Shown in pieces: positions 53,176 to 61,013 of a DNA stretch of 64,000 bases; positions within the stretch are counted from its first letter, which is position 1, and each line of letters starts with the position of its first letter. The translations under genes were made by a program, and so were the position numbers. The notes under the pieces were generated by a model. It saw only the letters and a list, made by a program, of their open reading frames with translations, did no database searches and had not been told where the DNA came from. The DNA is from Alphaproteobacteria bacterium UBA1301 (GTDB lineage: Bacteria; Pseudomonadota; Alphaproteobacteria; Micropepsales; Micropepsaceae). The stretch covers positions 434,001-498,000 of the forward strand of contig DBUB01000010.1 in NCBI GenBank assembly GCA_002307725.1. Reading direction: 5' to 3'.

Positions 53176-53247
53176 ATGACCAGCATGCTCAAGCGCACGA
53201 CGAAGACGACCAAGCCCACCGGGGCTTTGGTTCGCGCGCGCCGCTAG
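53176..53247 (+). CDS. Thr/Lys-rich leader peptide of asd (attenuator)
   Basis: A 23-codon frame, ATG 53176 to TAG 53245. Six of its residues are Thr and three are Lys, with a core of KRTTKTTKPT (residues 6-15), plus a second Met at position 4. Asd supplies Thr, Lys and Met, so these are the end products of the pathway it would control. The Thr/Lys codons run into RNA segments that form two exclusive folds and end in an intrinsic terminator (separate entry). There is no clear Shine-Dalgarno, but the likely start of transcription is at the ATG, as in known leaderless leader peptides such as trpL of Sinorhizobium. Chance cannot be excluded for so short a frame. Confidence 0.6.
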   Translation: MTSMLKRTTKTTKPTGALVRARR

Positions 53248-53306
53248 CAAGGGTCGCAACGCAGAAGCCGAAGCCCCAGCCGCAAGGTGAGGGGCTTTTT
53301 TATTAT
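53210..53306 (+). promoter_or_regulatory. Transcription attenuator with intrinsic terminator before asd
   Basis: Segment 1 CCAAGCCC (53210-53217) pairs with segment 2 GGGCTTTGG (53222-53230, one bulge). Segment 2 in its longer form GGGGCTTTGG (53221-53230) also pairs over 10 positions, one of them a wobble, with segment 3 CCGAAGCCCC (53268-53277). Segment 3, as AAGCCCC (53271-53277), pairs with segment 4 GGGGCTT (53291-53297), followed by TTTTATTAT. Thus 1:2 plus 3:4 gives termination and 2:3 gives readthrough. Ribosome stalling on the Thr/Lys codons would cover segment 1 and free segment 2. The terminator may also end the lpx transcript. Confidence 0.65.
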
Positions 53307-53330
53307 CGCCCGCGCCGAAGGCAACACGGA

Positions 53331-53348
53331 GCGCAACCCGGGTTGCGC
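53331..53348. repeat. 18-bp perfect palindrome before asd
   Basis: GCGCAACCCGGGTTGCGC is perfectly self-complementary and lies 21 bases before the asd start codon, between the terminator and the ribosome site. It could be a protein-binding site or an mRNA hairpin. No function is known from the sequence. Confidence 0.6.
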
Positions 53349-53369
53349 GACCAGAAGAGAGAGAGACCA

Positions 53370-54377
53370 ATGAAGAAGAATCCCACCGTCGCCATCGTCG
53401 GCGCGACCGGCGCTGTCGGTGTCGAATTTGCCGGCTGCATGGAGCGCCGTAACTTCCCGGTCGGCAAACTGGTGCCGCTGGCGAGTGCCCGTTCGGTCGG
53501 CAAGACGATGAAATTCCGCGGCTCCGACGTTCCGGTTCAGGAACTGACCGAAAAGTCGTTCGAAGGCGTCGATCTGGCGCTGTTCTCGGCCGGCGCCACG
53601 ATCAGCCGCAAGTTCGCGCCGCTGGCGGTCAAGGCGGGCGCCGTGGTGGTCGATAATTCCTCGGCCTTTCGTATGGACCGCGATATTCCGCTGGTGATTC
53701 CGGAAATCAACGCAGCCCGCATCCGCGAGCACAAGGGCATCATCGCCAATCCCAACTGCGCCACCATCACGGCGCTGGTGCCGCTGTGGCCGATCCACAA
53801 GGTCAACCGCATCAAGCGGCTGATCATTGCGACTTATCAGGCCGCGTCGGGCGCGGGCGCGGCGGCGATGGCCGAACTCCTCGAAGCAACCCGCGCGTAT
53901 CTCGACGGCAAGCCCTATCAGCAGAAGGTGATGCCGCATCCCTACGCTTTTAATCTGTTCAGCCACAACGCCGCGATCGAACCCGATAGCGGTTACAATG
54001 GCGAAGAGACCAAGGTCATCGCCGAGACCAAGAAGATTTTCGAAGACCCGGAGATTGCGGTCGGCGTCACTTGCGTGCGCGTGCCGGTGCTGCGTGCCCA
54101 CACCGAGGCGATCACGCTGGAATGCTATGAGCCGATCACCGAAGCCGATGTGCGGAAAATTCTGTCCTTCGCGCCGGGGGTGAAGATCGTCGACGACCGC
54201 GAAAAGAACTATTTTCCGATGCCGATCGATGCCTCGGAGCAGGACGACGTGCTGGTGGGCCGCATCCGCAAGGACACGTCCGATCCGACCGGCCATTCCA
54301 TCGCCCTGCTGGTCGCCGCCGATCAGCTGCTCAAAGGCGCCGCGCTCAATGCGGTCCAGATCGCCGAGTTGGTGTAA
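53370..54377 (+). CDS. asd: Aspartate-semialdehyde dehydrogenase
   Basis: A 335-aa enzyme that reduces aspartyl phosphate to aspartate semialdehyde, the branch point to Lys/diaminopimelate, Thr and Met. NADP-binding loop VAIVGATGAVGVEF; the active-site Cys lies in IIANPNCATITALVPL; the substrate-binding His is in VPVLRAHTEAITLE. ATG 53370 gives the usual N-terminus; the ribosome site (AGAGAGAG) is weak. Upstream lies a candidate attenuator with a Thr/Lys-rich leader peptide, so end-product control of transcription is likely. Confidence 0.96.
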   Translation: MKKNPTVAIVGATGAVGVEFAGCMERRNFPVGKLVPLASARSVGKTMKFRGSDVPVQELTEKSFEGVDLALFSAGATISRKFAPLAVKAGAVVVDNSSAFRMDRDIPLVIPEINAARIREHKGIIANPNCATITALVPLWPIHKVNRIKRLIIATYQAASGAGAAAMAELLEATRAYLDGKPYQQKVMPHPYAFNLFSHNAAIEPDSGYNGEETKVIAETKKIFEDPEIAVGVTCVRVPVLRAHTEAITLECYEPITEADVRKILSFAPGVKIVDDREKNYFPMPIDASEQDDVLVGRIRKDTSDPTGHSIALLVAADQLLKGAALNAVQIAELV

Positions 54378-54386
54378 GCAAACAAT

Positions 54387-54414
54387 CTCCCCCTTGCGGC
54401 TCCGTGAGGGGGAG
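54387..54414. terminator. Stem-loop between convergent asd and CoA-binding gene
   Basis: CTCCCCCT (54387-54394) pairs with AGGGGGAG (54407-54414) around a 12-base loop. It lies between the ends of two convergent genes, so a shared terminator role is plausible, although there is no T run. A related CCCGCAAGGGGGAGG sequence lies at about 56427-56441, so it may also be a dispersed repeat. Confidence 0.5.
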
Positions 54415-54420
54415 GCTGCC

Positions 54421-54891
54421 TTACCCCGGCACTTTGCCGAGGACGCGCAAGATCCAGCGGAAGCATTTGTGGCCGCTGTCGACCGGTTCGATGTACATCA
54501 GCGGGCAACCGCCTTCGATGGCTTCGATGCCGGCGGCGGCGCAGGCGGCAAAGGCTTCTTGCGAGACGCTGCCCTGGCCGAACGCGCGGTGGAACCACAC
54601 ACGCTTGACGCCTTTATCCGCACACTGACGAACAACCGAAGGCGCCATTTCGGGGCGGGTGGCGACGATCACGCCGTCGATGTCGCCGGGAATGGCGCCG
54701 ATTGCCGGATAGCACTTGGCCCCTTCCACTTCGGTGGCATTGGGATTGACGGCAAAGACCTCGTAACCGCTATCGCGCAGCTTCTTGAAGATCGCGTTGC
54801 CGACATGCAGCTTGGATTCGCGCGATACCCCGGCCACGGCAATGCGCTTGCCGGCAAGAAACGCAGCAACGGCGGCGGGCAAATGGGACAT
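54421..54891 (-). CDS. CoA-binding domain protein
   Basis: A 156-aa protein that is essentially one Rossmann-type CoA-binding domain (as in succinyl-CoA synthetase alpha; the COG1832-like YccU type). KRIAVAGVSRESKLHVGNAI is the nucleotide loop, followed by GYEVFAVNPNATEVEGAKCY, DGVIVATRPEMAPSVVRQC, and EGGCPLMYIEP at the C-terminus. ATG 54891 is the preferred start; longer frames add a non-conserved basic region. The role of this family is not settled. It converges with asd. Confidence 0.85.
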   Translation of the reverse strand: MSHLPAAVAAFLAGKRIAVAGVSRESKLHVGNAIFKKLRDSGYEVFAVNPNATEVEGAKCYPAIGAIPGDIDGVIVATRPEMAPSVVRQCADKGVKRVWFHRAFGQGSVSQEAFAACAAAGIEAIEGGCPLMYIEPVDSGHKCFRWILRVLGKVPG

Positions 54892-55101
54892 GTGCGGCAC
54901 CCCGTAAAACGTTGGCGCCCGATATGGACTGCGATTGTGGCGCCAACCCGGCAGGCGTGTGGTATGTTCGTGATCCGTTCGAGCAGCCATTGGCCTGGGC
55001 GCGCGGCGCGCGATTAACATCTGGTTGAGCATAGCCGTTCAGCCCCGGTTCAGACGCCGGCGCGCAACATGCCTAACGTGGGCGAAAATTTGGCTGGGCG
55101 C

Positions 55102-56208
55102 ATGAAGAAGTCTGTCGTCGCGATCGTCGGGTTTGGCATGTTGGCGGTGTCGGCCAAGGCCGCGCTTGTCTGTGCCACGCCGCCGGAAATGAAGGTGTTG
55201 CAGTCGGCGGCCTTGCAGCAGCAGCTGACGGTGGCAGCGCTCTCCTGCCACATGAACGCAGATTACAACCGCTTCGTCGCCGCCTATCGTGGCCAGCTCG
55301 TGCAATCGGATCAGGCGCTAAAGGCGTTTTTTGCGGCGCGGACGCGCGGTGAGGATTACAACGCCTACAAGACCCGCATCGCCAATGAAGTGTCACTGCG
55401 CAGCCTGCACGACGCGCGCTTCTGCGAGAGTGCGCAAAAGGTGTTCGACATGGCGTTGGGGCGGGGCGAAGTGCGCCGCGGCTTGGCCCCCGAACCGCCG
55501 CAACTGATCAACACCGGCTACGAAGGCTGCCGCCCGGTGGAAGACAAGCTGCTCACGGCAGAGGCGGCGCCGCGCCCCACCGCCCGGCCGCAGACGAAGG
55601 TCGCGATCGCCAAACCGGCGCCGCGGCTCAAGCCGGTGTTGACGGCCGAGGCGCAGCACGCGCTCGCCCTGGCGCCGCATGTGCCGGTGCCGCAACAACG
55701 CCCGCAAGTGGCGGCGGCAACACCGAAACCGATGACAAAGGTGGCAGCCATCGCCATCCCCAAGCCTGTCAGTGTTGCGGTAATGGCAAAACAGTATGTT
55801 CAGCAAACAATAGTCGCGGCGCCAAAGCCCGCGCTATTGGCAAAGCTTGCATCGGCCGCGCCGTTGGCAGCAGAGCCCGCGCCGAGAACCGCGCCCGTGG
55901 AACCCGAGCAGCCCGCATGGGATGGTCCGTCCACCGATGAACCGCAGCAGCGCACCGCCACGGTCGAACGACCGCAGTGGCGCCCTCGTGACGGGTATTG
56001 GCAGAAGGACGATGAACAGGTTGCGGACGATCACACGCCAAACGCCTACCGCCCCGGTGCGACTTGGGTGAACGATGACGGCCCCGCCGCGCGCCCGGCG
56101 GCCTATGCCCCGCCGCGCCGCCTGCCGCCGCATACGTACATGGTCCTCGCCCCCGACGGCCGCTGGGTGGTGGTCATCGGCCGCCAGCCGCGCTGGGTGC
56201 GGGAGTAA
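55102..56208 (+). CDS. Exported Pro/Ala-rich protein of unknown function
   Basis: A 368-aa predicted periplasmic protein. The signal peptide MKKSVVAIVGFGMLAVS ends at AKA before ALVC; ATG 55102 is chosen for this, although ATG 55069 is in frame. The first ~140 residues form a helical, cysteine-containing domain (CHMNADYNRFVAAYRGQ, HDARFCESAQKVFDMAL, NTGYEGCRPVEDK), followed by ~170 residues rich in Pro, Ala and Lys (disordered linker) and a short folded end (HTYMVLAPDGRWVVVIGRQP). I do not recognise a family for the whole protein. The layout suggests an envelope-spanning or wall-associated protein. Confidence 0.65.
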   Translation: MKKSVVAIVGFGMLAVSAKAALVCATPPEMKVLQSAALQQQLTVAALSCHMNADYNRFVAAYRGQLVQSDQALKAFFAARTRGEDYNAYKTRIANEVSLRSLHDARFCESAQKVFDMALGRGEVRRGLAPEPPQLINTGYEGCRPVEDKLLTAEAAPRPTARPQTKVAIAKPAPRLKPVLTAEAQHALALAPHVPVPQQRPQVAAATPKPMTKVAAIAIPKPVSVAVMAKQYVQQTIVAAPKPALLAKLASAAPLAAEPAPRTAPVEPEQPAWDGPSTDEPQQRTATVERPQWRPRDGYWQKDDEQVADDHTPNAYRPGATWVNDDGPAARPAAYAPPRRLPPHTYMVLAPDGRWVVVIGRQPRWVRE

Positions 56209-56273
56209 GGCGGCGACACGTCCCGCATTCCTCCTCCGCGGTGCAGGGCTATCGCATATGCTCGCCCCCCTCG

Positions 56274-56397
56274 GTGTCATCGCCCGCGACTGCGGGCGAC
56301 CCAGGTGGTGTTGCTCCACTGTTGAAGGCGTAAATTGAGCCTTTTCTGAAGTAGCAGTGCCGCGAGAGCTGGATGGCCCGCAGTTGCGGGCCATGAC
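56274..56397. repeat. Palindromic intergenic repeat, type B (copy 2)
   Basis: GTGTCATCGCCCGCGACTGC with its arm GCGGGCGACCCAGG, a ~60-base spacer containing TTGAAGG, then CTGGATGGCCCGCAGTTGC with its arm GCGGGCCATGACA. Layout and spacer length match the copy after lolD (32564-32689). Confidence 0.75.
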
Positions 56398-56977
56398 AAA
56401 AAGAGGCGCAAAATCCATATGCAATTGCCCTGCCCGCAAGGGGGAGGTGAAGGTCTTGGCTTGTCGCAAGGCCGACCTCATCAGCCGGTTTTGAATGGCC
56501 GCAGTTGGAGGTAAGCGCAACAATCCTGTTCACCAATTCTGTTCATCTTGGAATGCGTCCGTCTCAGAACAGCGTATCGGTTGTCGCACCCCCTTGTAAG
56601 GTTCGCTACCCGTTCCCACATCGTCCGGTGACGCAAAAAGTGTCCGGCGAGCGAGTAACGCCGCATTGACCCGGACATTCGAACCGAAGGAGTGCCAGGC
56701 AAGTTTCAGCGGCGAAGGCTGTTGCGCGAACATCCCGATCCGCAAGTCCCGATCTTTATCGGAGCCATGAGAGCATCCAGAACCGGGCGCGATCTCTGGC
56801 GCGCACCAAAGTGGTCCGGCGTTGCGGCCACGGCGTGGGGTTCGTTGACGGAAGCAGAATGTGCCTGTCGTTCGGCCGCTTGACTGCGGCGTTCGCTGGC
56901 GCCCTGATTTCCCGGGGCGTACCCCACCGGAGCGGATTTGCGTTGTGCATCTCCGCTCCGGCCGCATTTAGAGGACG

Positions 56978-57011
56978 AAAAGAAAACGCCCCACCGCATC
57001 CGGCAGGGCGT
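56978..57011 (-). terminator. Intrinsic terminator of gltA
   Basis: Read on the minus strand: ACGCCC (57011-57006), an inner CTGCCG-GATG-CGGTGG stem with wobble pairs, GGGCGT (56991-56986), then TTTCTTTT. The stem is about 12 bp with a 4-base loop and a T-rich tail, a textbook Rho-independent terminator 30 bases after the gltA stop. Confidence 0.85.
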
Positions 57012-57041
57012 CTCCTATTCGCTACTCGCTATTCGCGTCGT

Positions 57042-58349
57042 CTACCGCTTGTCGATCGCCACGTAATCGCGCGACTGGGCGCCGGTGTAGATCTGGCGCG
57101 GGCGGCCGATTTTCTGGTGCGGGTCTTCCAGCATTTCCTTCCACTGGCCGATCCAGCCGACGGTGCGGGCCAGCGCGAACAGGGCGGTGAACATCGCCAC
57201 CGGAAAGCCCAGCGCCTTCAGCGTGATGCCGGAATAGAAATCGATATTGGGGTACAGCTTCTTCTCGATGAAATACTCGTCCTGCAACGCAATGCGTTCG
57301 AGTTCCAGCGCCACCTTGAGCAGCGGGTCGTCGTGCAGGCCGAGTTCGTCGAGCACGGCGTGGCACTGGAGCTGCATCGCCTTGGCCCGGGGGTCGTAGT
57401 TCTTATAGACGCGGTGCCCGAAGCCCATCAGCCGGAAGGGATCGTTCTTGTCCTTGGCGCGGCGGATGAACTCGGGAATGCGATCAACGGTGCCGATGGT
57501 CCCCAGCATCTTCAGCGCCGCTTCGTTGGCGCCGCCATGGGCCGGGCCCCACAAGCAAGCGATGCCCGCCGCGACGCAAGCGAACGGATTGGAGCCCGAC
57601 GAACCGGCCAGGCGCACGGTGGAAGTGGAGGCATTCTGCTCGTGATCGGCGTGCAGGATGAAGACGGTGTCCAGCGCCTTGGCCAGCACCGGATTGACCA
57701 CATACTCCTCGGCCGGAACCGAGAAGCACATCCGGAGGAAGTTTTCCGTATAGCCCAGCTTGTTTTGCGGATAGACGAAAGGATGGCCGGTCGAATAGCG
57801 GAACGCCATCGCCGCGATGGTCGGGATCTTGGCCACCAGGCGGACGCAGGCCAGTTCGCGCTGCGCCGGATCGTTGATGTCGAGCGAGTCGTGATAGAAG
57901 GCCGACAGCGCCCCGACCACGCCGCACATCACCGCCATCGGGTGGGCGTCACGGCGGAAGCCGCGATAGAACGAGGCCAGTTGTTCATGCACCATCGTGT
58001 GGTGGGTGATGGTTTTGGTGAATTGGTCCATCTGCGGCTTGGATGGCAGTTCGCCGTACAGCAGCAGATAGCAGACTTCGAGGAAGCTCGATTTGGCCGC
58101 CAACTGGTCGATGGAATAGCCGCGATAGAGCAGGATGCCCTTGTCGCCGTCGATATAGGTGATGTCGCTTTCGCAGCTTGCCGTTGAGGTGAAGCCGGGG
58201 TCGTAGGTGAAGACGCCCGCATCGCCGTACAAACGTCGGATGTCGACCACCTCGGGACCTTGACTGCCGGCGAACACGGGAAGTTCGAACGACTTGTCCT
58301 TGTAGGTGAGGGTCGCCTTTCCGGCGGGAACGGCCTTACTGTCTCTCAT
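57042..58349 (-). CDS. gltA: Citrate synthase
   Basis: Type I (hexameric, NADH-sensitive class) citrate synthase (435 aa) that condenses oxaloacetate and acetyl-CoA. The signature GFGHRVYKNYDPRAKAMQLQ and the catalytic His/Asp regions are present, with LHADHEQNASTSTVRLAGSS and the N-terminal beta domain (GDKGILLYRGYSIDQLA). A GCGAATAGCGAGTAG repeat lies directly after its stop, then its terminator. Confidence 0.97.
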   Translation of the reverse strand: MRDSKAVPAGKATLTYKDKSFELPVFAGSQGPEVVDIRRLYGDAGVFTYDPGFTSTASCESDITYIDGDKGILLYRGYSIDQLAAKSSFLEVCYLLLYGELPSKPQMDQFTKTITHHTMVHEQLASFYRGFRRDAHPMAVMCGVVGALSAFYHDSLDINDPAQRELACVRLVAKIPTIAAMAFRYSTGHPFVYPQNKLGYTENFLRMCFSVPAEEYVVNPVLAKALDTVFILHADHEQNASTSTVRLAGSSGSNPFACVAAGIACLWGPAHGGANEAALKMLGTIGTVDRIPEFIRRAKDKNDPFRLMGFGHRVYKNYDPRAKAMQLQCHAVLDELGLHDDPLLKVALELERIALQDEYFIEKKLYPNIDFYSGITLKALGFPVAMFTALFALARTVGWIGQWKEMLEDPHQKIGRPRQIYTGAQSRDYVAIDKR

Positions 58350-58433
58350 TGGGCTCTCCGGGCATAAACGATCTGTCGCGCTTTCGTGCAGTGCAGCAAC
58401 ATTCCTATACCACTGTCAATCTCTGGAATTGGC

Positions 58434-59846
58434 CTAAAGTACGTGGGCTGTGAGCCTTTTTATCGATTCCTCACGCCCGAGCACTTCCAGCATGGCGAAG
58501 ATCGGCGGTGAGGTGGTCCGGCCGGTCAGCGCAGCCCGCAACGGTTGTGCCACTTGCCCAAGTTTTAGGCCCTTGGCGTCCGCAAAGGCGCGCGCCTTTT
58601 CCTCCAGCGCGTGCCCGGTCCAGTCGATGTCGGCGATGGTGGTGAGGAATTCGCCCAAATTCCGGCGGGCGTCGTCCGACAGAACCTTGGCCGCCGCATC
58701 GTCCAAGGAACGCGGCCCGTCGGTGAAAAGAAACTCAGCCGCAGCAGCGAGTTCGAGCAGAGTCTTCGCCCGCTCCTTGAGCGTCGGCATGGCCGCGATG
58801 AGACGTTTGCGGGCGCTGACGCTGAGGGTGCGCGGCGGCGTTTCCCGGCCAAGCAGATGCGCGACCTCGTCGGCCAAGGCGTCGTCCGCCATCGCGCGGA
58901 TGTAATGAGCGTTGAGGTTGTCGAGCTTCTTGAAGTCGAGCCGCGCCGGGCTCTTGCCGATGCTCTCAAGGTTGAACCATTCCACCGCCTGCGGCGTCGG
59001 GATGGTCTCGTCGTTGCCATGGCTCCAGCCGAGGCGCAGCAGGTAATTGCGCATGGTCTCGGGCAGGTACCCCATGTCGCGGTATTCGCCGACCGCTTGG
59101 GCACCATGGCGTTTCGACAGTTTGGCACCATCCGGCCCATGGATTAGCGGCACATGGCCGTAGATCACCTCCGGCCAGCCCAGCGTCCGGATCAGTTGCA
59201 TCTGACGGGCAGCGTTGTTGAGGTGATCGTCGCCGCGGATGATGTGGGTGACGCCCATGTCGTGGTCGTCGACCACCACCGCCAGCATATAGGTCGGGGT
59301 GCCGTCGGAGCGCAGCAGGATCATGTCGTCGAGCTGCTCGTTGGCGTAGCGGACATCGCCCTGGACCACGTCGTGGATGATCGTCTCGCCGGTTTGCGGC
59401 GCCCTCAGCCGGATCACCGATGGCGCCCCCGCCGGGGCCTCGGACGGGTCGCGGTCGCGCCAGCGCCCGTCATAGCGGATGGGCTTGCCGGCGGCGCGTT
59501 GGGCGGCGCGCATCTCGTCCAGCTCGGCCGGGGTGGCGAAGCAGCGATAGGCCTTGCCTTCTGCCAGCAGCTTCTCGGCGATTTCGCGATGCCGGCCGGC
59601 GCGGGAGGCTTGGTAGGTGATGTCGCCATCCCAATCGAGTTCCAGCCATTTCAGGCCCTCGATGATCGCCGCCACCGCTTCCGGGGTGGAACGTTCGCGG
59701 TCGGTGTCCTCGATCCGCAGCAGGAATTTGCCGCCGGTATGGCGGGCGTAGAGCCAATTGAAGAGGGCAGTGCGCGCCCCTCCGATGTGCAGCATTCCGG
59801 TGGGCGAGGGCGCAAAGCGCAGGACGGGTTTCTGGTTGTCTGTCAT
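58434..59846 (-). CDS. gltX: Glutamate--tRNA ligase
   Basis: Class I aminoacyl-tRNA synthetase (470 aa). The HIGH-type motif is in RFAPSPTGMLHIGGARTALF and the KMSKS-type motif in DGAKLSKRHGAQAVGEY. ATG 59846 is used; an earlier in-frame start would add 13 residues and overlap comEC. The downstream helical anticodon domain is complete. Its start lies only 17 bases from that of comEC on the opposite strand, so their promoters must overlap the coding regions. Confidence 0.96.
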   Translation of the reverse strand: MTDNQKPVLRFAPSPTGMLHIGGARTALFNWLYARHTGGKFLLRIEDTDRERSTPEAVAAIIEGLKWLELDWDGDITYQASRAGRHREIAEKLLAEGKAYRCFATPAELDEMRAAQRAAGKPIRYDGRWRDRDPSEAPAGAPSVIRLRAPQTGETIIHDVVQGDVRYANEQLDDMILLRSDGTPTYMLAVVVDDHDMGVTHIIRGDDHLNNAARQMQLIRTLGWPEVIYGHVPLIHGPDGAKLSKRHGAQAVGEYRDMGYLPETMRNYLLRLGWSHGNDETIPTPQAVEWFNLESIGKSPARLDFKKLDNLNAHYIRAMADDALADEVAHLLGRETPPRTLSVSARKRLIAAMPTLKERAKTLLELAAAAEFLFTDGPRSLDDAAAKVLSDDARRNLGEFLTTIADIDWTGHALEEKARAFADAKGLKLGQVAQPLRAALTGRTTSPPIFAMLEVLGREESIKRLTAHVL

Positions 59847-59863
59847 GATGGTGTGGGGCTTAG

Positions 59864-60904
59864 GTGAATCCGGGGGCGATGGCAATTTGGCACGCAGGCG
59901 GATCGGCGGGGGCCGTCCGCAGCGGGGACCTTATAGCGGCAACGCGGCGCGGAATCGCGAAAATCGTGGCCATCCCACGGATTATTCGCGATTCCGCGCG
60001 GAGCGAGCGGACCCGCTGGAGCCTATGGGTTCCCGTCGCGCTGGCGGCGGGGGCAGGGGCGTATTTCACCCTGCCGTTCGAGCCGGCGTTGGCCTGGGCG
60101 CCCGCTGCCGTCGCCGTCGCGCTGGCGCTTGGAGGTCTCGCCACTGCGGCTGAGGGGCAGGGCGCGCGCACCGCGCTGGCTCTGATCGCGGCCTTTACCC
60201 TTGGCTTCGGGGCGGCGCGCTGGCGGACGGAAATGGTCGCGGCGCCGGTTCTCACTCATCGGATCGGGCCGGTGCATTTGAACGCCCGCGTGGTGCAGTC
60301 CGAACCGCGCGGCTATGGCAGCCGCCTGATCTTGGAACCGGTAGCGGCCGGACGGCTCGCCGCCGCCATGCCCAAACGCATCCGCCTGACCGTGCGTGCT
60401 CATAGCGCGGTGCCCGCGCCGGGAAGCTGGGTGCACGTGCTCGCCATTCTGATGCCGCCGCCGGCGCCGTCGCTGCCAGGCGATTACGACTTCGGCCGCT
60501 GGGCCTATTACCAACAGATCGGCGCGGTGGGATATCTGTACGGCAAGCCGAAGCCGATCACAGCCCTACGGGCCGAAACCTGGAGCGAACGGGCGCGCAG
60601 TGGGCTGGAACACTTGCGCACCCAAATGACCGAGCACATCCGTGCCATCATCCCTGGCCACGAGGGCGTGATCTCGGCAGCGCTGATCACCGGCGAACGC
60701 GCCGACATCGATCCCGACGACCAGACCGCTTTCCGCGATTCCGGATTGATGCATGTGCTGTCGATATCCGGTCTGCATCTCGCCTTGGCGGGCGGCGTGT
60801 TCTTCTGGGTGATCCGGGCGCTGTTCGCGCTGTTCCCCTCCATCGTGCTCAACCATCCGATCAAGAAGTGGGCGTCTATAAGTGGAGGAATAGATTTGTG
60901 TTGA
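59864..60904 (+). pseudogene. comEC: comEC 5' fragment, truncated by an inserted island
   Basis: The N-terminal ~337 residues of the ComEC/Rec2 DNA-uptake channel, then a short foreign tail to a TGA at 60902. Visible are membrane helices, the DUF4131 OB-fold-like domain (e.g. GPVHLNARVVQSEPRGYG) and the start of the competence domain with its signature DSGLMHVLSISGLHLALAGG. Homology ends at NHPIKKWA (about 60874), where GC falls sharply. Normal ComEC is about 650-750 aa, so the remaining channel helices and the beta-lactamase-like domain are missing here and should lie beyond the island. Start GTG 59864 or ATG 59879. Confidence 0.85.
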
Positions 60905-61013
60905 TTTATATGTAATATATTCAGGTAATTATATTTGAGTTGTTTGTTTGCCAAATTCGAAATAGTCTCTGACACTCCTCACACATTTTTCTACACATTT
61001 TTTGAGGGTGATG
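60862..61013. mobile_element. Left junction of the integrated island (candidate att region)
   Basis: At about 60874 the sequence changes from GC-rich comEC to AT-rich DNA (TATATGTAATATATTCAGG and similar). TCAAGAAGTGGGCG at the boundary is the likely core of the attachment site, but the other end is outside the window. Upstream of the recombinase are two direct repeats, ACACATTTTT at 60981-60990 and 60993-61002, spaced 12 bases, which resemble arm-type sites for a tyrosine recombinase. No gene is encoded here. Confidence 0.6.

Larger units (their letters stand above)
56209..57041. other. Gene-poor region with repeats
   Basis: About 830 bases between the exported protein and gltA. It holds a type B palindromic repeat (56274-56397), a short CCCGCAAGGGGGAGG repeat (about 56427-56441), and the gltA terminator (56978-57011). 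The stretch 56500-56970 has frames open for up to 145 codons on the minus strand, but their composition is Arg/Ser/Pro-rich and unlike the real genes here, so I read it as non-coding or decayed sequence. Confidence 0.5.

Noticed and set aside
56530..56967. Minus-strand frame of 145 codons before gltA
   Set aside because: Arg/Ser/Pro/Thr-rich, no family resemblance, no ribosome site, and other frames over the same bases are equally open. Treated as non-coding.
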